Source: Alcaligenaceae bacterium | Lineage (GTDB): Bacteria > Pseudomonadota > Gammaproteobacteria > Burkholderiales > Burkholderiaceae_B | Assembly (NCBI GenBank): GCA_947380655.1 | Contig: CANCRX010000034.1 | Span: forward strand, 1-32,482 | Length of the DNA: 32,482 bases | Reading direction: 5' to 3' | Part shown: one piece after another, positions 21,253 through 30,958 of the stretch | Layout: every line of letters starts with the position of its first letter | Position numbering within the stretch: the stretch's first letter is position 1 | The notes under the pieces: generated by a model | Told to the model about the DNA's origin: nothing | Database searches by the model: none | The model's input: only the letters and a program-made list of their open reading frames with translations | Position numbers and translations under genes: made by a program

Positions 21253-23619
21253 TCACCGCTTTAATTTTGCAAACGCAGCCGCCATCGCATTATTGCCAAC
21301 TGGCTCGGGCGCCGCCGCAGGACGCCGTGGCTGACCAGCTCCTGACTTGCCACTACCGCCCGCCGCCCCCATTGAACGCACCGGCGGCGCCTCGTCATTG
21401 AGTCGCATCGTCAGCGCAATACGCTTGCGTGGGATATCAACTTCCTGGACGCGCACCTGTACGGTCTGGCCTACACGCACTACATCGCGTGGGTCAGAGA
21501 CGAACTTTTCTGCCAGTGCCGAGATATGCACTAAGCCATCCTGGTGCACACCGATATCAACAAACGCACCAAAGTTCGCCACGTTGGTCACAACGCCCTC
21601 GAGGATCATGCCGGGCAGCAGATCGTTCAAGGTCTCGACGCCTTCTTTGAACGTAGCGGTCTTGAATTCCGGACGTGGATCACGGCCCGGTTTTTCGAGT
21701 TCGAGCAAAATGTCTCGAACCGTCGGCACACCGAATTTCTCGTCGGTGAATTCTGAAGGTGACAGGCCTTTGAGCTTGTCGCGATTGCCAATAACATCTT
21801 TCATGTCAGAGGCGATTTTTTTCAGAATGCGCTCAACGACCGGATAGGCCTCGGGGTGTACAGAAGAGGTGTCGAGTGGATTATCACCATTCGGGATGCG
21901 CAAAAATCCAGCTGCTTGCTCAAAGGCCTTTTCACCAAAACGCGAGACTTCTTTCAGCGCTTTACGGTTCGGGAATGCACCTTTCTCATCACGATAGCTA
22001 ACGATGTTTTTAGCGAGCGTACTGTTCAGGCCTGAAACGCGGGCCAGCAGAGCGGCTGAGGCGGTATTCACATCGACGCCCACAGCGTTTACGCAATCCT
22101 CCACCACCGCATCGAGTGAGCGCGCGAGTTCTCGTTGATTCAAGTCATGTTGATATTGACCGACACCGATGGCCTTGGGTTCGATTTTGACAAGCTCGGC
22201 CAGTGGGTCTTGCAAACGTCGTGCAATCGAGGCCGCACCGCGCAGGCTCACATCCAGATCAGGGAATTCAAGTGCGGCGAGCTCAGAGGCCGAGTAGACC
22301 GAAGCACCCGCCTCGGATACGACTACACGCGTGAGATTCAGATCGGGCTGGGCAGCCATCAGCTCGCCCACCAACTTTTCTGTTTCTCGCGAAGCGGTTC
22401 CATTTCCAATCGCAACTAATTCGATTTTGTGGCGACGCGCGATCATCGCTAGTGTGGCCAGAGAGCCTGCACGGTCACGCCGTGGTTCAAAGGGATAGAC
22501 GGTCGCTGTTTCAACGACTTTGCCGGTGTGATCGATTGCTGCGACCTTTACGCCTGTACGAATGCCAGGGTCAAGTCCCAGCACAGCTTTCGGTCCTGCA
22601 GGCGCGGCGAGTAACAGATCTTTCAGGTTGGCGGCAAACACGCGGATGGCTTCGGTCTCTGCGGTTTCGCGCAGACGCGTGATCATCTCGGATTCAAACA
22701 TTGTTAGCAGTTTGACGCGCCAAGTCCAACGGGCGACATCGGCGAGCCACTTGGTGCGTGGTGAGGGGGCCGCATCAAACAGATCTCTACCAAGCTTGAG
22801 GAATTGTGCGACACGTTCTACACACGGATGTGGTACGAGTACGTCCTGACTGGCTTCCAGACCAATGCGTAATTCGAGAGCGCCTTGTTGACGACCGCGT
22901 AACATGGCGAGGATGCGGTGCGAGGGCAGGGTGCGCAGAGGCTCGTTAAAGTCGAACCAGTCACGGAAGTTTGCACCTTCGGCTTCTTTGCCGTCGGAGA
23001 CTTTAGAGTAGAGATAGCCGCTGGACCAGAGGTGTGTGCGCATATCGGCCAGCAGATCTGCGTTTTCCGCATAACGTTCGGCGAGAATATCGCGTGCTCC
23101 ATCCAGAGCGGCTTTGGCATCATTGATGCTTGCTTCCGGATTCAGGTACTGGGCGGCGAGTACCGTTGGATCGCAAGTCAGGTCTGCGAGTACGGCATCA
23201 GCCAGCGGTTCCAGACCTGCCTCGCGTGCAATCTGTGCACGGGTCCGACGTTTAGGCTTGAAGGGCGCGTACAAGTCTTCCAGGCGCTGTTTCGTATCCG
23301 CCTGTTGCACTTCACGTTCGAGCTCAGGTGTCAGTTTGCCTTGCTCGGTGATCGAAGCCATGATGGCGCCACGTCGTTCTTCGAGATCTTTGAGGTAAAT
23401 CAGACGTGTATCGAGATTACGCAAAACCGTGTCATCCAGGCCGCCCGTGGCCTCTTTCCGGTAGCGGGCGATAAACGGAATCGTTGCCCCGTCGTTGATC
23501 AGTTCGATCACGGCGGCGACTTGCTGGGGACGCACGCTGAGCTCTTGGGCGAGCTGCGCAATGATTCTGGCTTGTGCTTCGACTGGGGTAACTGGTTTTG
23601 CTAGGGTAGAAACGCTCAT
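21253..23619 (-). CDS. tex: Tex family transcription accessory protein (RNA-binding S1 protein)
   Basis: Tex is a conserved nucleic-acid-binding protein related to eukaryotic Spt6, implicated in transcription-related processes and toxin gene expression in Bordetella. From ATG 23619 (MSVSTLAKPV) it is 788 residues. Order of parts: N-terminal helical region with GATIPFIARYRKEATGGLDD, a YqgF/RNase H-like domain (VLGLDPGIRTGVKVAAID, about 335-352), helix-hairpin-helix region (VNTASAALLARVSGLN through FGEKAFEQAAGFLRI) and an S1 domain near 645-718 (GMILEGVVTNVANFGAFVDI). The tail is low-complexity (Gly/Ala/Pro). A GTG at 23631 would add four residues, but the ATG fits the family. It is divergent from yoaA. 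Confidence 0.96.
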   Translation of the reverse strand: MSVSTLAKPVTPVEAQARIIAQLAQELSVRPQQVAAVIELINDGATIPFIARYRKEATGGLDDTVLRNLDTRLIYLKDLEERRGAIMASITEQGKLTPELEREVQQADTKQRLEDLYAPFKPKRRTRAQIAREAGLEPLADAVLADLTCDPTVLAAQYLNPEASINDAKAALDGARDILAERYAENADLLADMRTHLWSSGYLYSKVSDGKEAEGANFRDWFDFNEPLRTLPSHRILAMLRGRQQGALELRIGLEASQDVLVPHPCVERVAQFLKLGRDLFDAAPSPRTKWLADVARWTWRVKLLTMFESEMITRLRETAETEAIRVFAANLKDLLLAAPAGPKAVLGLDPGIRTGVKVAAIDHTGKVVETATVYPFEPRRDRAGSLATLAMIARRHKIELVAIGNGTASRETEKLVGELMAAQPDLNLTRVVVSEAGASVYSASELAALEFPDLDVSLRGAASIARRLQDPLAELVKIEPKAIGVGQYQHDLNQRELARSLDAVVEDCVNAVGVDVNTASAALLARVSGLNSTLAKNIVSYRDEKGAFPNRKALKEVSRFGEKAFEQAAGFLRIPNGDNPLDTSSVHPEAYPVVERILKKIASDMKDVIGNRDKLKGLSPSEFTDEKFGVPTVRDILLELEKPGRDPRPEFKTATFKEGVETLNDLLPGMILEGVVTNVANFGAFVDIGVHQDGLVHISALAEKFVSDPRDVVRVGQTVQVRVQEVDIPRKRIALTMRLNDEAPPVRSMGAAGGSGKSGAGQPRRPAAAPEPVGNNAMAAAFAKLKR

Positions 23620-23723
23620 TGGGCAACACACTTAATTTGCTTTAACAAGCGGAGGATTTTGCCACAGTCTCGGGAAGCTGCTCTTTGAGGCGGTATGATC
23701 CGACGTGGCTTTGGGTGTGTTTG

Positions 23724-25712
23724 ATGCTTGATTATTCTATTTCCGAGATTTTTTCACTTGAGGGGCCCTTTGCGGCCCACTCTAAGGGCTATCGTGTCCG
23801 ACCTGCCCAGATTGAGCTGGCACAGGCGGTCGAGCGTACGATCGCTGAGCGAGGCACGCTGGTCGCTGAGGCCGGCACGGGCACAGGAAAGACCTGGGCC
23901 TATCTGGTGCCAGCCTTATTAGGCGGTGGCAAAGTCCTTGTATCGACCGGAACCCGAACCTTGCAGGATCAGCTTTTTTCCAGAGATTTGCCCGGCGTGC
24001 GCGAAGCATTAAGTATTCCCGCGGTCATCGCGTTGCTCAAGGGGCGGGGTAATTATGTCTGCCATTACCATCTGGAGCGTCAGCAGGGCGAGGACAGGGC
24101 GTTAAAGTCCCGCGCGGAGGTCCAGCAGCTCAGGCATATTCAGGTGTTTGCTCAACAAAGTGCCACCGGTGATCGTGCGGATTTGCCAACCGTGCCCGAG
24201 GATGCCGAGATTTGGCAGCGCGTGACCTCAACGCGCGAGAACTGCCTGGGACAGGAATGCCCGAATGTACGAGATTGTTTCGTTCTGAAGGCAAGACGTC
24301 AGGCCCAGGAGGCGGACGTCGTGGTGATCAATCATGCTCTGTTTATGGCCGATCTGGTTTTACGCGATGCAGGCGTGACAGATTTGTTGCCGGCTGCTGA
24401 TACAGTCATTTTTGACGAGGCACATCAGCTCCCTGATACTGCGACCAGATTTTTAGGTACCAACATTTCCACCCATCAATTGCTGGATTTGGCCAAACTC
24501 ATCGAAACGGCTGGCTTAGCTCACGCCCGCGAGATGACCAACTGGTCAGAGCAGGCGCGTCGCATCGAGCTGGCAGCTAAAGAACTCCGTTTGTCTTGTG
24601 TGGCTCTTGAGAAGCTCCCTGGACGCCGCGTGACCTTCGAGGCATTCCCGGAGCCTGCAGGCTTTGATGTCGCACGAGAGGTGCTGCAGACCGCGTTAGA
24701 TGAGCTGGTTGCGATGCTCGGGCCGGTCGAGGAAAAACATCCTGACTTGCTTGCGGCCTCCAGGACTTGTTTGCAATTATCTGCGCGACTCGGGGAGTGG
24801 GGACAGCCAGGGCGCGAGGGTGGCCGTGGCCGACGTGATCAGCAGAATATCGTGCGCTGGGTGGAGCTTGGTCTGCATCATGTGCGACTCCATGCCGCGC
24901 CGTTATCGGTAGCAGAGGCTTTCGCCCGCTATCGGCAGTCGACGCAAGCCTGGATTTTTACTTCAGCGACACTGTCAGTCCAGAAAGACTTTTCGCATTT
25001 CACTTCGCGTCTGGGGATCGATGATGCGCAGACCATGCGAATGGATTCCCCGTTTGACTACCCCAATCAGGCGCTGTTATTTGTGCCGCAAAACTTACCC
25101 CCTCCACAGTCTGCTGATTTTTTGCCTGAGTTTGTGAAAACATTGATGCCACTCATTGAAGCGAGTCAGGCCGGTGCGCTGGTGCTGTGCACGACCTTGC
25201 GCGCAGTCGAGCGCGTGGCGGCTTTGCTGGCGGAGGCTTACGATACGGCGGGCTTGACCTGGCCCATCATGCGTCAGGGTAACGGCACACGTCGTGACTT
25301 GCTTGAGCGATTCCGTATTTTGCCAAATGCGGTGCTCGTAGGGAGCGCCAGTTTTTGGGAAGGTATCGATATCCCCGGTGACAAGCTCACGCTTGTAGCG
25401 ATCGATAAATTGCCTTTTGCCCCGCCCGATGATCCGGTGCTGGAGGCTAGGTTGCGCGCCTGCCGCGAACTGGGTGGTAATCCCTTCATGGAGTTTCAGC
25501 TTCCCGAGGCTGCTATTGCTCTGAAGCAGGGCGCAGGACGTCTGATTCGCAGTGAAACGGATTGGGGGGTGTTGATGGTGGGGGATTCAAGGCTGGTCGA
25601 TAAGCCTTATGGCAAACAGTTGTGGCGTGGCTTGCCGCCTTTTGCCAGGACGCGTTCGCTTGAGGAGGCGGTCGAATTTTATCGCCGCCGTACTCAAGTC
25701 GAAGATGTTTAG
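23724..25712 (+). CDS. yoaA: XPD/DinG-like iron-sulfur DNA helicase YoaA
   Basis: This superfamily 2 ATP-dependent 5'-3' DNA helicase is 662 residues from ATG 23724 (MLDYSISEIF). Motifs are Walker A EAGTGTGKT (49-57), DEAH 231-234 (VIFDEAHQL), motif V/VI segments GSASFWEGIDIPGDKL and KQGAGRLIRSETDWG. Four cysteines in the right place for the XPD-type 4Fe-4S cluster are Cys113, Cys174, Cys179 and Cys185 (NYVCHYH and ENCLGQECPNVRDCF). YoaA is linked to repair of replication damage in E. coli, acting with a polymerase clamp-loader subunit. An in-frame TTG at 23685 is less likely. It ends overlapping bamD by 3 nt, tail-to-tail. Confidence 0.93.
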   Translation: MLDYSISEIFSLEGPFAAHSKGYRVRPAQIELAQAVERTIAERGTLVAEAGTGTGKTWAYLVPALLGGGKVLVSTGTRTLQDQLFSRDLPGVREALSIPAVIALLKGRGNYVCHYHLERQQGEDRALKSRAEVQQLRHIQVFAQQSATGDRADLPTVPEDAEIWQRVTSTRENCLGQECPNVRDCFVLKARRQAQEADVVVINHALFMADLVLRDAGVTDLLPAADTVIFDEAHQLPDTATRFLGTNISTHQLLDLAKLIETAGLAHAREMTNWSEQARRIELAAKELRLSCVALEKLPGRRVTFEAFPEPAGFDVAREVLQTALDELVAMLGPVEEKHPDLLAASRTCLQLSARLGEWGQPGREGGRGRRDQQNIVRWVELGLHHVRLHAAPLSVAEAFARYRQSTQAWIFTSATLSVQKDFSHFTSRLGIDDAQTMRMDSPFDYPNQALLFVPQNLPPPQSADFLPEFVKTLMPLIEASQAGALVLCTTLRAVERVAALLAEAYDTAGLTWPIMRQGNGTRRDLLERFRILPNAVLVGSASFWEGIDIPGDKLTLVAIDKLPFAPPDDPVLEARLRACRELGGNPFMEFQLPEAAIALKQGAGRLIRSETDWGVLMVGDSRLVDKPYGKQLWRGLPPFARTRSLEEAVEFYRRRTQVEDV

Positions 25713-26554
25713 AATAATCTAAGCAGATTCCATTTTGCGTACTTGTCCGGGAATCCGTCTGTAATCAGTTTGGTATTCGGAAAGTTCGTCAGCAACACAC
25801 GCTCAGCGTCATCACGCATATCCGTCATGCCTAGTTTTTCGTAAGACATCATCATGATGTAGAGCGCTTCTTCGGCGGCAGGTACACCTTGGAAATCGGT
25901 GATCACGATTTGAGCGCGATTGATCGCCGCGACATAGGCGTAGCGGTCATAGTAGTAGCGTGCAACGAATTTTTCGTTTTCAGCCATTGTGTTGACCAGC
26001 CAGGCAACACGCTTGCGCGCATCAACGGTGTAGCGGCTTTCAGGGAAGCGGTCGATCAGTTCATTAAATGCGATGTAGGATTGGCGTAAAGCTTTTGGAT
26101 CGCGCTCGCCAGGGTTTTGCCGGGTGATCGAGGCAAACACGGCGCTAGGTGGCGTGAAATTAATCATACCTTTGAGGTACAGAACATAGTCTGTGGCCGG
26201 ATGGTTGGGATATTGCTGCTGGAATCGCGCAAGCGTGGCGAGTGCGACTTCAGGCTCCTTATCCTTCCATTGGCTATAGGCCAGGTTGATCATTGCCTGC
26301 TGGGCGTAGACGCCAAGCGGAAACCGGGTTTCCACGGCAAGGAATCTTTCCTTGGCGAGTTTCCAGTTTCCCGCGTTCATTTCCTCTTTGCCGTCCTGGA
26401 ATAACCTTTCGGCATTCCAGTTAGCTGTCGGGTCGTATTCCTGACCATTTTTTGCACAACCGGCGATCAGAATCACCGCGCAGAGGAGCAGAATTCTGCT
26501 CAAAGCATTGGCGCCAGATAATTTCTGGAAAAAGTTAAAAGTGGTGCGACCCAT
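25709..26554 (-). CDS. bamD: Outer membrane protein assembly factor BamD
   Basis: BamD is the essential lipoprotein of the BAM complex that inserts beta-barrel proteins into the outer membrane. From ATG 26554 it is 281 residues with a lipoprotein signal peptide and lipobox LIAGC, the lipidated Cys being residue 33. The mature part is a series of TPR-like helical repeats, with typical segments WNAERLFQDGKEEMNAGNW, LAKERFLAVETRFPLGVYA and AFNELIDRFPESRYTVDARK. Length is slightly above E. coli BamD (245). GTG 26557 has the better spacing to AAGGA and is an alternative start. It is divergent from rluD with about 50 nt between. Confidence 0.95.
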   Translation of the reverse strand: MGRTTFNFFQKLSGANALSRILLLCAVILIAGCAKNGQEYDPTANWNAERLFQDGKEEMNAGNWKLAKERFLAVETRFPLGVYAQQAMINLAYSQWKDKEPEVALATLARFQQQYPNHPATDYVLYLKGMINFTPPSAVFASITRQNPGERDPKALRQSYIAFNELIDRFPESRYTVDARKRVAWLVNTMAENEKFVARYYYDRYAYVAAINRAQIVITDFQGVPAAEEALYIMMMSYEKLGMTDMRDDAERVLLTNFPNTKLITDGFPDKYAKWNLLRLF

Positions 26555-26567
26555 CACGAAATGATCC

Positions 26568-26596
26568 TTGGTGTTAGCATTCTCTGCTGATTATAT
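26568..26596 (+). promoter_or_regulatory. Candidate promoter for rluD
   Basis: TTGGTG (26568-26573) and TTATAT (26591-26596) are 17 bp apart in the short bamD-rluD gap. Transcription would start about 5 nt before the rluD ATG, and no ribosome site is visible, so the message would have almost no leader. Confidence 0.35.
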
Positions 26597-26607
26597 GACT
26601 AGTCCTT

Positions 26608-27564
26608 ATGCCTGATACTCAAATACCTGAAGACCACCTCTCTGATGAAGAACCCCAGCTGTTTCGGGTGACGGAAGATATGCCTCTGGAACGGCTCGAT
26701 AAAGTGCTGGCGGTGCTGATGCCCCAACACTCTCGCAGCCGCCTGCAGACCTGGATCGAAAGCGGTCACGTCCAAGTGAACGGTCTGCCTGCAAAAATCC
26801 GCCAGACGATGCGCGAAGACGATCTGATCTCGGTCTATGAGCAAGAGGCGCCTGAAGATCAGGCTTTCAGGCCAGAACCGATTGATTTTGAGGTGCTGGG
26901 TGAAAGCCCGGACTGGATTGTTGTCAATAAGCCCGTCGGTTTGGTGACCCACCCTGGCGCGGGTAACTGGAGTGGAACCCTGCTCAATGGGTTGCTGTTT
27001 CGCTACCCAGAACTCACCCATGTGGCGCGGGCAGGCATTGTGCATCGGCTGGATAAAGATACTTCAGGCTTGCTGGTGGTGGCGCGTAACGAAGTGGCCC
27101 AGACGCATCTGGTCAGGCAGCTGCAGGCTCGCACGATGGGGCGGCTGTATACGGCGCTTGCGCATGGCAGGATGCTGCCTCAAGGCAAAATCGATCGGCC
27201 GATCGGGCGTGACCCGCGCGTTCCTGTGAGAATGGCCGTGGAGCGACCGAATGCACCCAAGCCCGCAATCACCCATTACCAGTTGGTACGCACGGGTGAG
27301 TACCAGGATTCCAACATTTCTCAGGTGAGTTGCAAGCTTGAAACAGGTCGTACCCATCAGATCCGGGTGCATCTGGCCAGTCTGGGTCATCCGTTGCTCG
27401 GCGATACACAGTACGGTGGCAAGGTTCTGGGTGAAGCAACGCGTCAGATGTTGCATGCCTTTGAACTGAAGTTTGATGATCCGGCAGGTGCTGGGGAGGT
27501 CTCTTTCCAGGCACCACTGCCTGCGGATATGGCAAAAGTTGTGCAAGGAGTCCAGTGGAAGTGA
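26608..27564 (+). CDS. rluD: 23S rRNA pseudouridine synthase RluD
   Basis: RluD converts uridines in helix 69 of 23S rRNA (1911, 1915, 1917 in E. coli) to pseudouridine. The 318-residue protein has an N-terminal S4 RNA-binding domain (LERLDKVLAVLMPQHSRSRL, then WIESGHVQVNG, about 27-60). The RluA/RluD-type catalytic domain follows, with the signature HRLDKDTSGLLVVA (146-159), catalytic Asp149, and LETGRTHQIRVHL near residue 243. The position between bamD and pgeF is the same as in E. coli (bamD-rluD-yfiH), supporting RluD over RluC. Its end overlaps pgeF. Confidence 0.95.
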   Translation: MPDTQIPEDHLSDEEPQLFRVTEDMPLERLDKVLAVLMPQHSRSRLQTWIESGHVQVNGLPAKIRQTMREDDLISVYEQEAPEDQAFRPEPIDFEVLGESPDWIVVNKPVGLVTHPGAGNWSGTLLNGLLFRYPELTHVARAGIVHRLDKDTSGLLVVARNEVAQTHLVRQLQARTMGRLYTALAHGRMLPQGKIDRPIGRDPRVPVRMAVERPNAPKPAITHYQLVRTGEYQDSNISQVSCKLETGRTHQIRVHLASLGHPLLGDTQYGGKVLGEATRQMLHAFELKFDDPAGAGEVSFQAPLPADMAKVVQGVQWK

Positions 27565-28331
27565 CAATCCCGCTCATCAGACCCGAAAGGCCATGGCAGG
27601 GCGTACAGTTTTTTTGTACGACCCGCTGGGGTGGAGTGGGTCAATCCCCTTACGACAATTTCAATTTGGGCTTGGGGGCGGGAGAGAGTATTGATACTGT
27701 TTTACATAACCGCGAGTTATTAAGGGTGCTGTTACCGAAGGACCCTTGTTGGTTGAAACAGATTCATGGCTGCGAGGTGATTGACGCCGATCATCCCGGC
27801 GTATTTGGAACAGAAAATCTGCCTCCAGCGGTCGACGCCTCGGTGACGACGACCCCAGGTCAGGTGTTGGCTATCTTAACGGCAGATTGTTTGCCTGTTG
27901 TGTTGTCAGACCTGGACGGTCAGGTACTGGGTGCTGCGCACGCAGGCTGGAGAGGCTTGGCCTCTGGAGTCCTCGAAGCGACTTTACAAGCCATGCGAGT
28001 CAAATGTCCTCAAGCTCAAGGATGGAAGGCCTGGATTGGCCCGGGAATTGGTGCGCAGTCTTTTCAGGTGGGTGATGAGGTTCGGCAGGCCTTCGCGGGA
28101 CATGGAGCCGAAGAGTCTGGGATGTTTACCAGAGATCCCTCTCATTCTCAAAAATGGTTGGCTGATCTGGCTGGTCTGGCTGCCTGGCGCCTCAAGCGTA
28201 TGGGGGTTGGTCAGGTTGAACAATCCGGTCTTTGTACCGTCTCAGACCCTGAAAACAGGTTCTTTTCCTATCGAAGAGACCATCAAACGGGCAGAATGGC
28301 GACACTCGCCTGGCTGGATTTGCTTAAATAG
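27555..28331 (+). CDS. pgeF: PgeF/YfiH family multicopper-like enzyme (LACC1 relative)
   Basis: This 258-residue protein belongs to the DUF152/YfiH family. Members have purine nucleoside phosphorylase and related activity and in E. coli help keep wrong amino acids out of peptidoglycan precursors. The metal-binding triad is visible: His71 in KQIHGCEV, Cys112 in TADCLPVV and His129 in AAHAGWRG. The start is GTG: AAGGAG (27545-27550) is 4 nt from GTG 27555 and 10 nt from a second in-frame GTG at 27561, which forms a GTGA stop-start overlap with rluD. Either way translation is coupled to rluD. Confidence 0.93.
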   Translation: MEVTIPLIRPERPWQGVQFFCTTRWGGVGQSPYDNFNLGLGAGESIDTVLHNRELLRVLLPKDPCWLKQIHGCEVIDADHPGVFGTENLPPAVDASVTTTPGQVLAILTADCLPVVLSDLDGQVLGAAHAGWRGLASGVLEATLQAMRVKCPQAQGWKAWIGPGIGAQSFQVGDEVRQAFAGHGAEESGMFTRDPSHSQKWLADLAGLAAWRLKRMGVGQVEQSGLCTVSDPENRFFSYRRDHQTGRMATLAWLDLLK

Positions 28332-28351
28332 CTTGCCCCCGTTTACCCTCA

Positions 28352-28380
28352 TTGACAATGACCTTTTTGCAGAGCACGAT
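28352..28380 (+). promoter_or_regulatory. Candidate promoter upstream of phaC
   Basis: A perfect -35 TTGACA (28352-28357) lies 17 bp before CACGAT (28375-28380), which matches only three -10 bases. It lies in the 80-nt gap between pgeF and phaC. The predicted leader is about 25 nt. The weak -10 leaves room for control. Confidence 0.4.
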
Positions 28381-28411
28381 GGATGCGCCCCGGATATAAA
28401 AAGGTCTTGAT

Positions 28412-30034
28412 GTGAATTTCCCCTTTCCAGATGGCTGGACACCACCGCCAGGTATTTCCCAGGATGCAATGGCATCTATCCAGCAGGACTTCATGCAGGC
28501 TTGGAAACGCCTCTCAGAAGAAGCGACCCAAGGTCATTTGTCACCAGTAAAAGATCGTCGCTTTTCCAGTGACGCGTGGTCAAAGAGTCCGGCACATTTG
28601 ATGATGGCGCATTTATATCTGCTTTCCTCGCAAGCGATGCAGCGCATGGTTGATGCCGCCGAGGTGCCGCATGAAATGAAAGACCGGCTTCAGTTTTCGG
28701 TGATGCAGTTTGTGGATGCGATGTCACCCGCGAATTTTTTTGCGACAAATCCCGATGCACAGGCCGCCGTGGTCAGCTCCGGTGGCGAGACGCTTCGCGA
28801 GGGTATGAAAAATTTAATGACTGATCTGCAAAAAGGCCGGATCAGTCAGACCGACGAAAGTAAATTCACTGTTGGTGAAAACGTTGCGACAGCAAAAGGC
28901 TCGGTCGTTTTTCAAAATCGTTTTTTTCAGTTGATCCAGTACGCGCCCGCCACACCGACCGTATTTCAGCGCCCCATCCTTTTGGTGCCGCCTTGTATTA
29001 ATAAGTTTTACATCCTTGATCTTCAACCCGAAAATTCCTTCGTGCGCCATGCTGTTGAGCAGGGTTTCACGGTGTTTCTGACCTCCTGGCGTAATCCGTT
29101 GCCAGACGATACCGATGGTATTGAACAGGCTACCTGGGATGATTATCTTCAGGACGGTGTGCTTAAAGCAATCGAGGTCACGCAGCAGATTTCAGGGCAA
29201 AGCAAAATTAACGCTCTGGGATTCTGTGTGGGCGGAACATTGTTAGCAACGTCGTTGGCATTAGCTGCCGGACGCGGAAAGGAACCCGTTGGTGCGCTCA
29301 CCATGCTCACTTCGATGGTGGACTTTACGGACACGGGTGCCTTGAGCGTTTTTGTCGATGAGCAGCAGGCCAGTATGCGAGAGCAGCAGATTGGGCAGGG
29401 TGGCTTGATGACTGCGCGCGAGTTAGGTGCAACATTTTCATTTTTGCGCCCGAACGAACTGGTCTGGAATTATGTTGTATCGAACTATTTGAAAGGCGAG
29501 AAACCAGTTGCGTTTGATTTGCTATTTTGGAATGGTGACAGCACGAATTTACCCGGTCCATTTTTCACTTGGTATTTTCGTAATACCTATCTGGAAAACA
29601 AACTCTGTCAGCCTAATAAATTGATATGTGCAGGCGTGCCCATCGATCTACGAAAGATTAACGTGCCTACATATATTTACGCATCGCGCGAAGATCATAT
29701 TGTTCCCTGGAAGTCAGGCTATGCCTCGACGGGTATTTTTTCCGGAAAGAATCGTTTCGTCCTCGGTGCCTCGGGTCATATAGCAGGCGTGATTAATCCT
29801 CCAGCCAAGAAAAAACGTAATTACTGGGTTGGCCCCGAAGAAAAATATCCTAAGGACGGTGATCAGTGGTTTGAAAAGTCGACTGAGATTGCTGGTAGCT
29901 GGTGGCCGGACTGGTATGAGTGGCTGGCTTCGCACAGTGGTAAAAAGGTCAAAGCGCCAAATAGTGCTGGAAACGCTGAGTTCCCGGTGATCGAAGCGGC
30001 GCCTGGCTCGTTTGTCAAAGCGCGTGCCGTCTAG
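28412..30034 (+). CDS. phaC: Class I poly(3-hydroxyalkanoate) synthase PhaC
   Basis: PhaC polymerises (R)-3-hydroxyacyl-CoA, normally 3-hydroxybutyryl-CoA, into granule polyester. The 540-residue protein has the alpha/beta-hydrolase core with the lipase-like box GFCVGG, catalytic Cys272, Asp428 (REDHIVPW) and His456 (GASGHIAGV). Class I assignment follows from length, from the absence of phaE and from the neighbouring phaB and phaR. It is somewhat shorter than the Cupriavidus enzyme (589 residues), mostly at the N-terminus. The start is GTG 28412 with AAAAAGG seven nt upstream; an overlapping ATG at 28410 is immediately stopped. Confidence 0.96.
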   Translation: MNFPFPDGWTPPPGISQDAMASIQQDFMQAWKRLSEEATQGHLSPVKDRRFSSDAWSKSPAHLMMAHLYLLSSQAMQRMVDAAEVPHEMKDRLQFSVMQFVDAMSPANFFATNPDAQAAVVSSGGETLREGMKNLMTDLQKGRISQTDESKFTVGENVATAKGSVVFQNRFFQLIQYAPATPTVFQRPILLVPPCINKFYILDLQPENSFVRHAVEQGFTVFLTSWRNPLPDDTDGIEQATWDDYLQDGVLKAIEVTQQISGQSKINALGFCVGGTLLATSLALAAGRGKEPVGALTMLTSMVDFTDTGALSVFVDEQQASMREQQIGQGGLMTARELGATFSFLRPNELVWNYVVSNYLKGEKPVAFDLLFWNGDSTNLPGPFFTWYFRNTYLENKLCQPNKLICAGVPIDLRKINVPTYIYASREDHIVPWKSGYASTGIFSGKNRFVLGASGHIAGVINPPAKKKRNYWVGPEEKYPKDGDQWFEKSTEIAGSWWPDWYEWLASHSGKKVKAPNSAGNAEFPVIEAAPGSFVKARAV

Positions 30035-30164
30035 TTGTTTGTGAAAATGACAGATTTATATTTGAGGTCAGGCCACCCTTAGCCGCGCGGGGCATGGTCG
30101 TTATACAAAGCGGTCGCTCGGCAACATCCTACAGATGATGGAGCTGCGGCAAGAGGAGAGCTAT

Positions 30165-30902
30165 ATGAGTGCAAAACTGGCGTATGTAACGGGTGGTATG
30201 GGTGGAATTGGGACTGCAATTTGCCAACGACTCTCCAAAGAAGGTATGACGGTAGTCGCTGGTTGTGGTCCAAGTCGTGACTATCAGCTCTGGCTGGATG
30301 AGCAGGCTGCGCTCGGTTATAAATTTTATGCTTCAGTCGGTAACGTTTCCGATTGGGCATCGACCGAGGCGGCCTTTAAAAAAGTAGTGGATGAGCATGG
30401 TCCGGTCGATGTGTTGGTCAACAACGCAGGCATTACCCGTGATGGCGTATTTCGCAAAATGTCTGCAGATGATTGGCGTGCAGTGATGGACACAAATCTG
30501 AACAGTTTGTTTAACGTGACTAAGCAGGTGATCGACAATATGGTTGATCGCGGTTTCGGACGCATTATCAATATCAGTTCAGTCAACGGACAAAAGGGTC
30601 AGTTCGGGCAGGCAAATTACGCGACAGCTAAAGCAGGTATTCACGGCTTTACGATGTCGGTCGCGCTTGAAGTGGCCAGTAAAGGTGTAACGGTCAATAC
30701 AGTTTCGCCTGGCTATATCGGGACTGATATGGTGCGTGCAATTCGTCCCGATGTACTTGAGAAAATTGTGTCTACGATTCCTGTTAAGCGTTTGGGTCGT
30801 CCTGAAGAAATCGCCTCGATCGTTGCATGGATTGCTTCGGAAGATGCGGGTTTTTCAACGGGTGCGGATTTCTCGCTCAACGGCGGCCTGCATATGGGTT
30901 AA
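30165..30902 (+). CDS. phaB: Acetoacetyl-CoA reductase PhaB
   Basis: PhaB reduces acetoacetyl-CoA to (R)-3-hydroxybutyryl-CoA with NADPH, giving the monomer used by PhaC. It is a 245-residue short-chain dehydrogenase. It has an N-terminal TGGMGGIG nucleotide loop, a GCGPSRDY segment typical of NADPH-preferring PhaB, the NNAGITRD motif and the catalytic Ser139, Tyr152 and Lys156 (INISSVNG then NYATAKAG). The start at ATG 30165 is preferred to in-frame ATGs at 30135-30138 because AGAGGAGA lies just upstream and the Rossmann fold begins at once. The gap to phaC is 130 nt with only a weak promoter match (TTAGCC 17 bp TATACA, 30079-30107). Confidence 0.96.
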   Translation: MSAKLAYVTGGMGGIGTAICQRLSKEGMTVVAGCGPSRDYQLWLDEQAALGYKFYASVGNVSDWASTEAAFKKVVDEHGPVDVLVNNAGITRDGVFRKMSADDWRAVMDTNLNSLFNVTKQVIDNMVDRGFGRIINISSVNGQKGQFGQANYATAKAGIHGFTMSVALEVASKGVTVNTVSPGYIGTDMVRAIRPDVLEKIVSTIPVKRLGRPEEIASIVAWIASEDAGFSTGADFSLNGGLHMG

Positions 30903-30958
30903 ACACCTCGTGATTTTATTTATATACTGTAAGCATAATAAGTACTATGGGGAACCCA

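Noticed and set aside
22918..23604. Open frame of 228 codons on the plus strand opposite tex
   Set aside because: Antisense to the conserved N-terminal part of Tex, with no domain signature.
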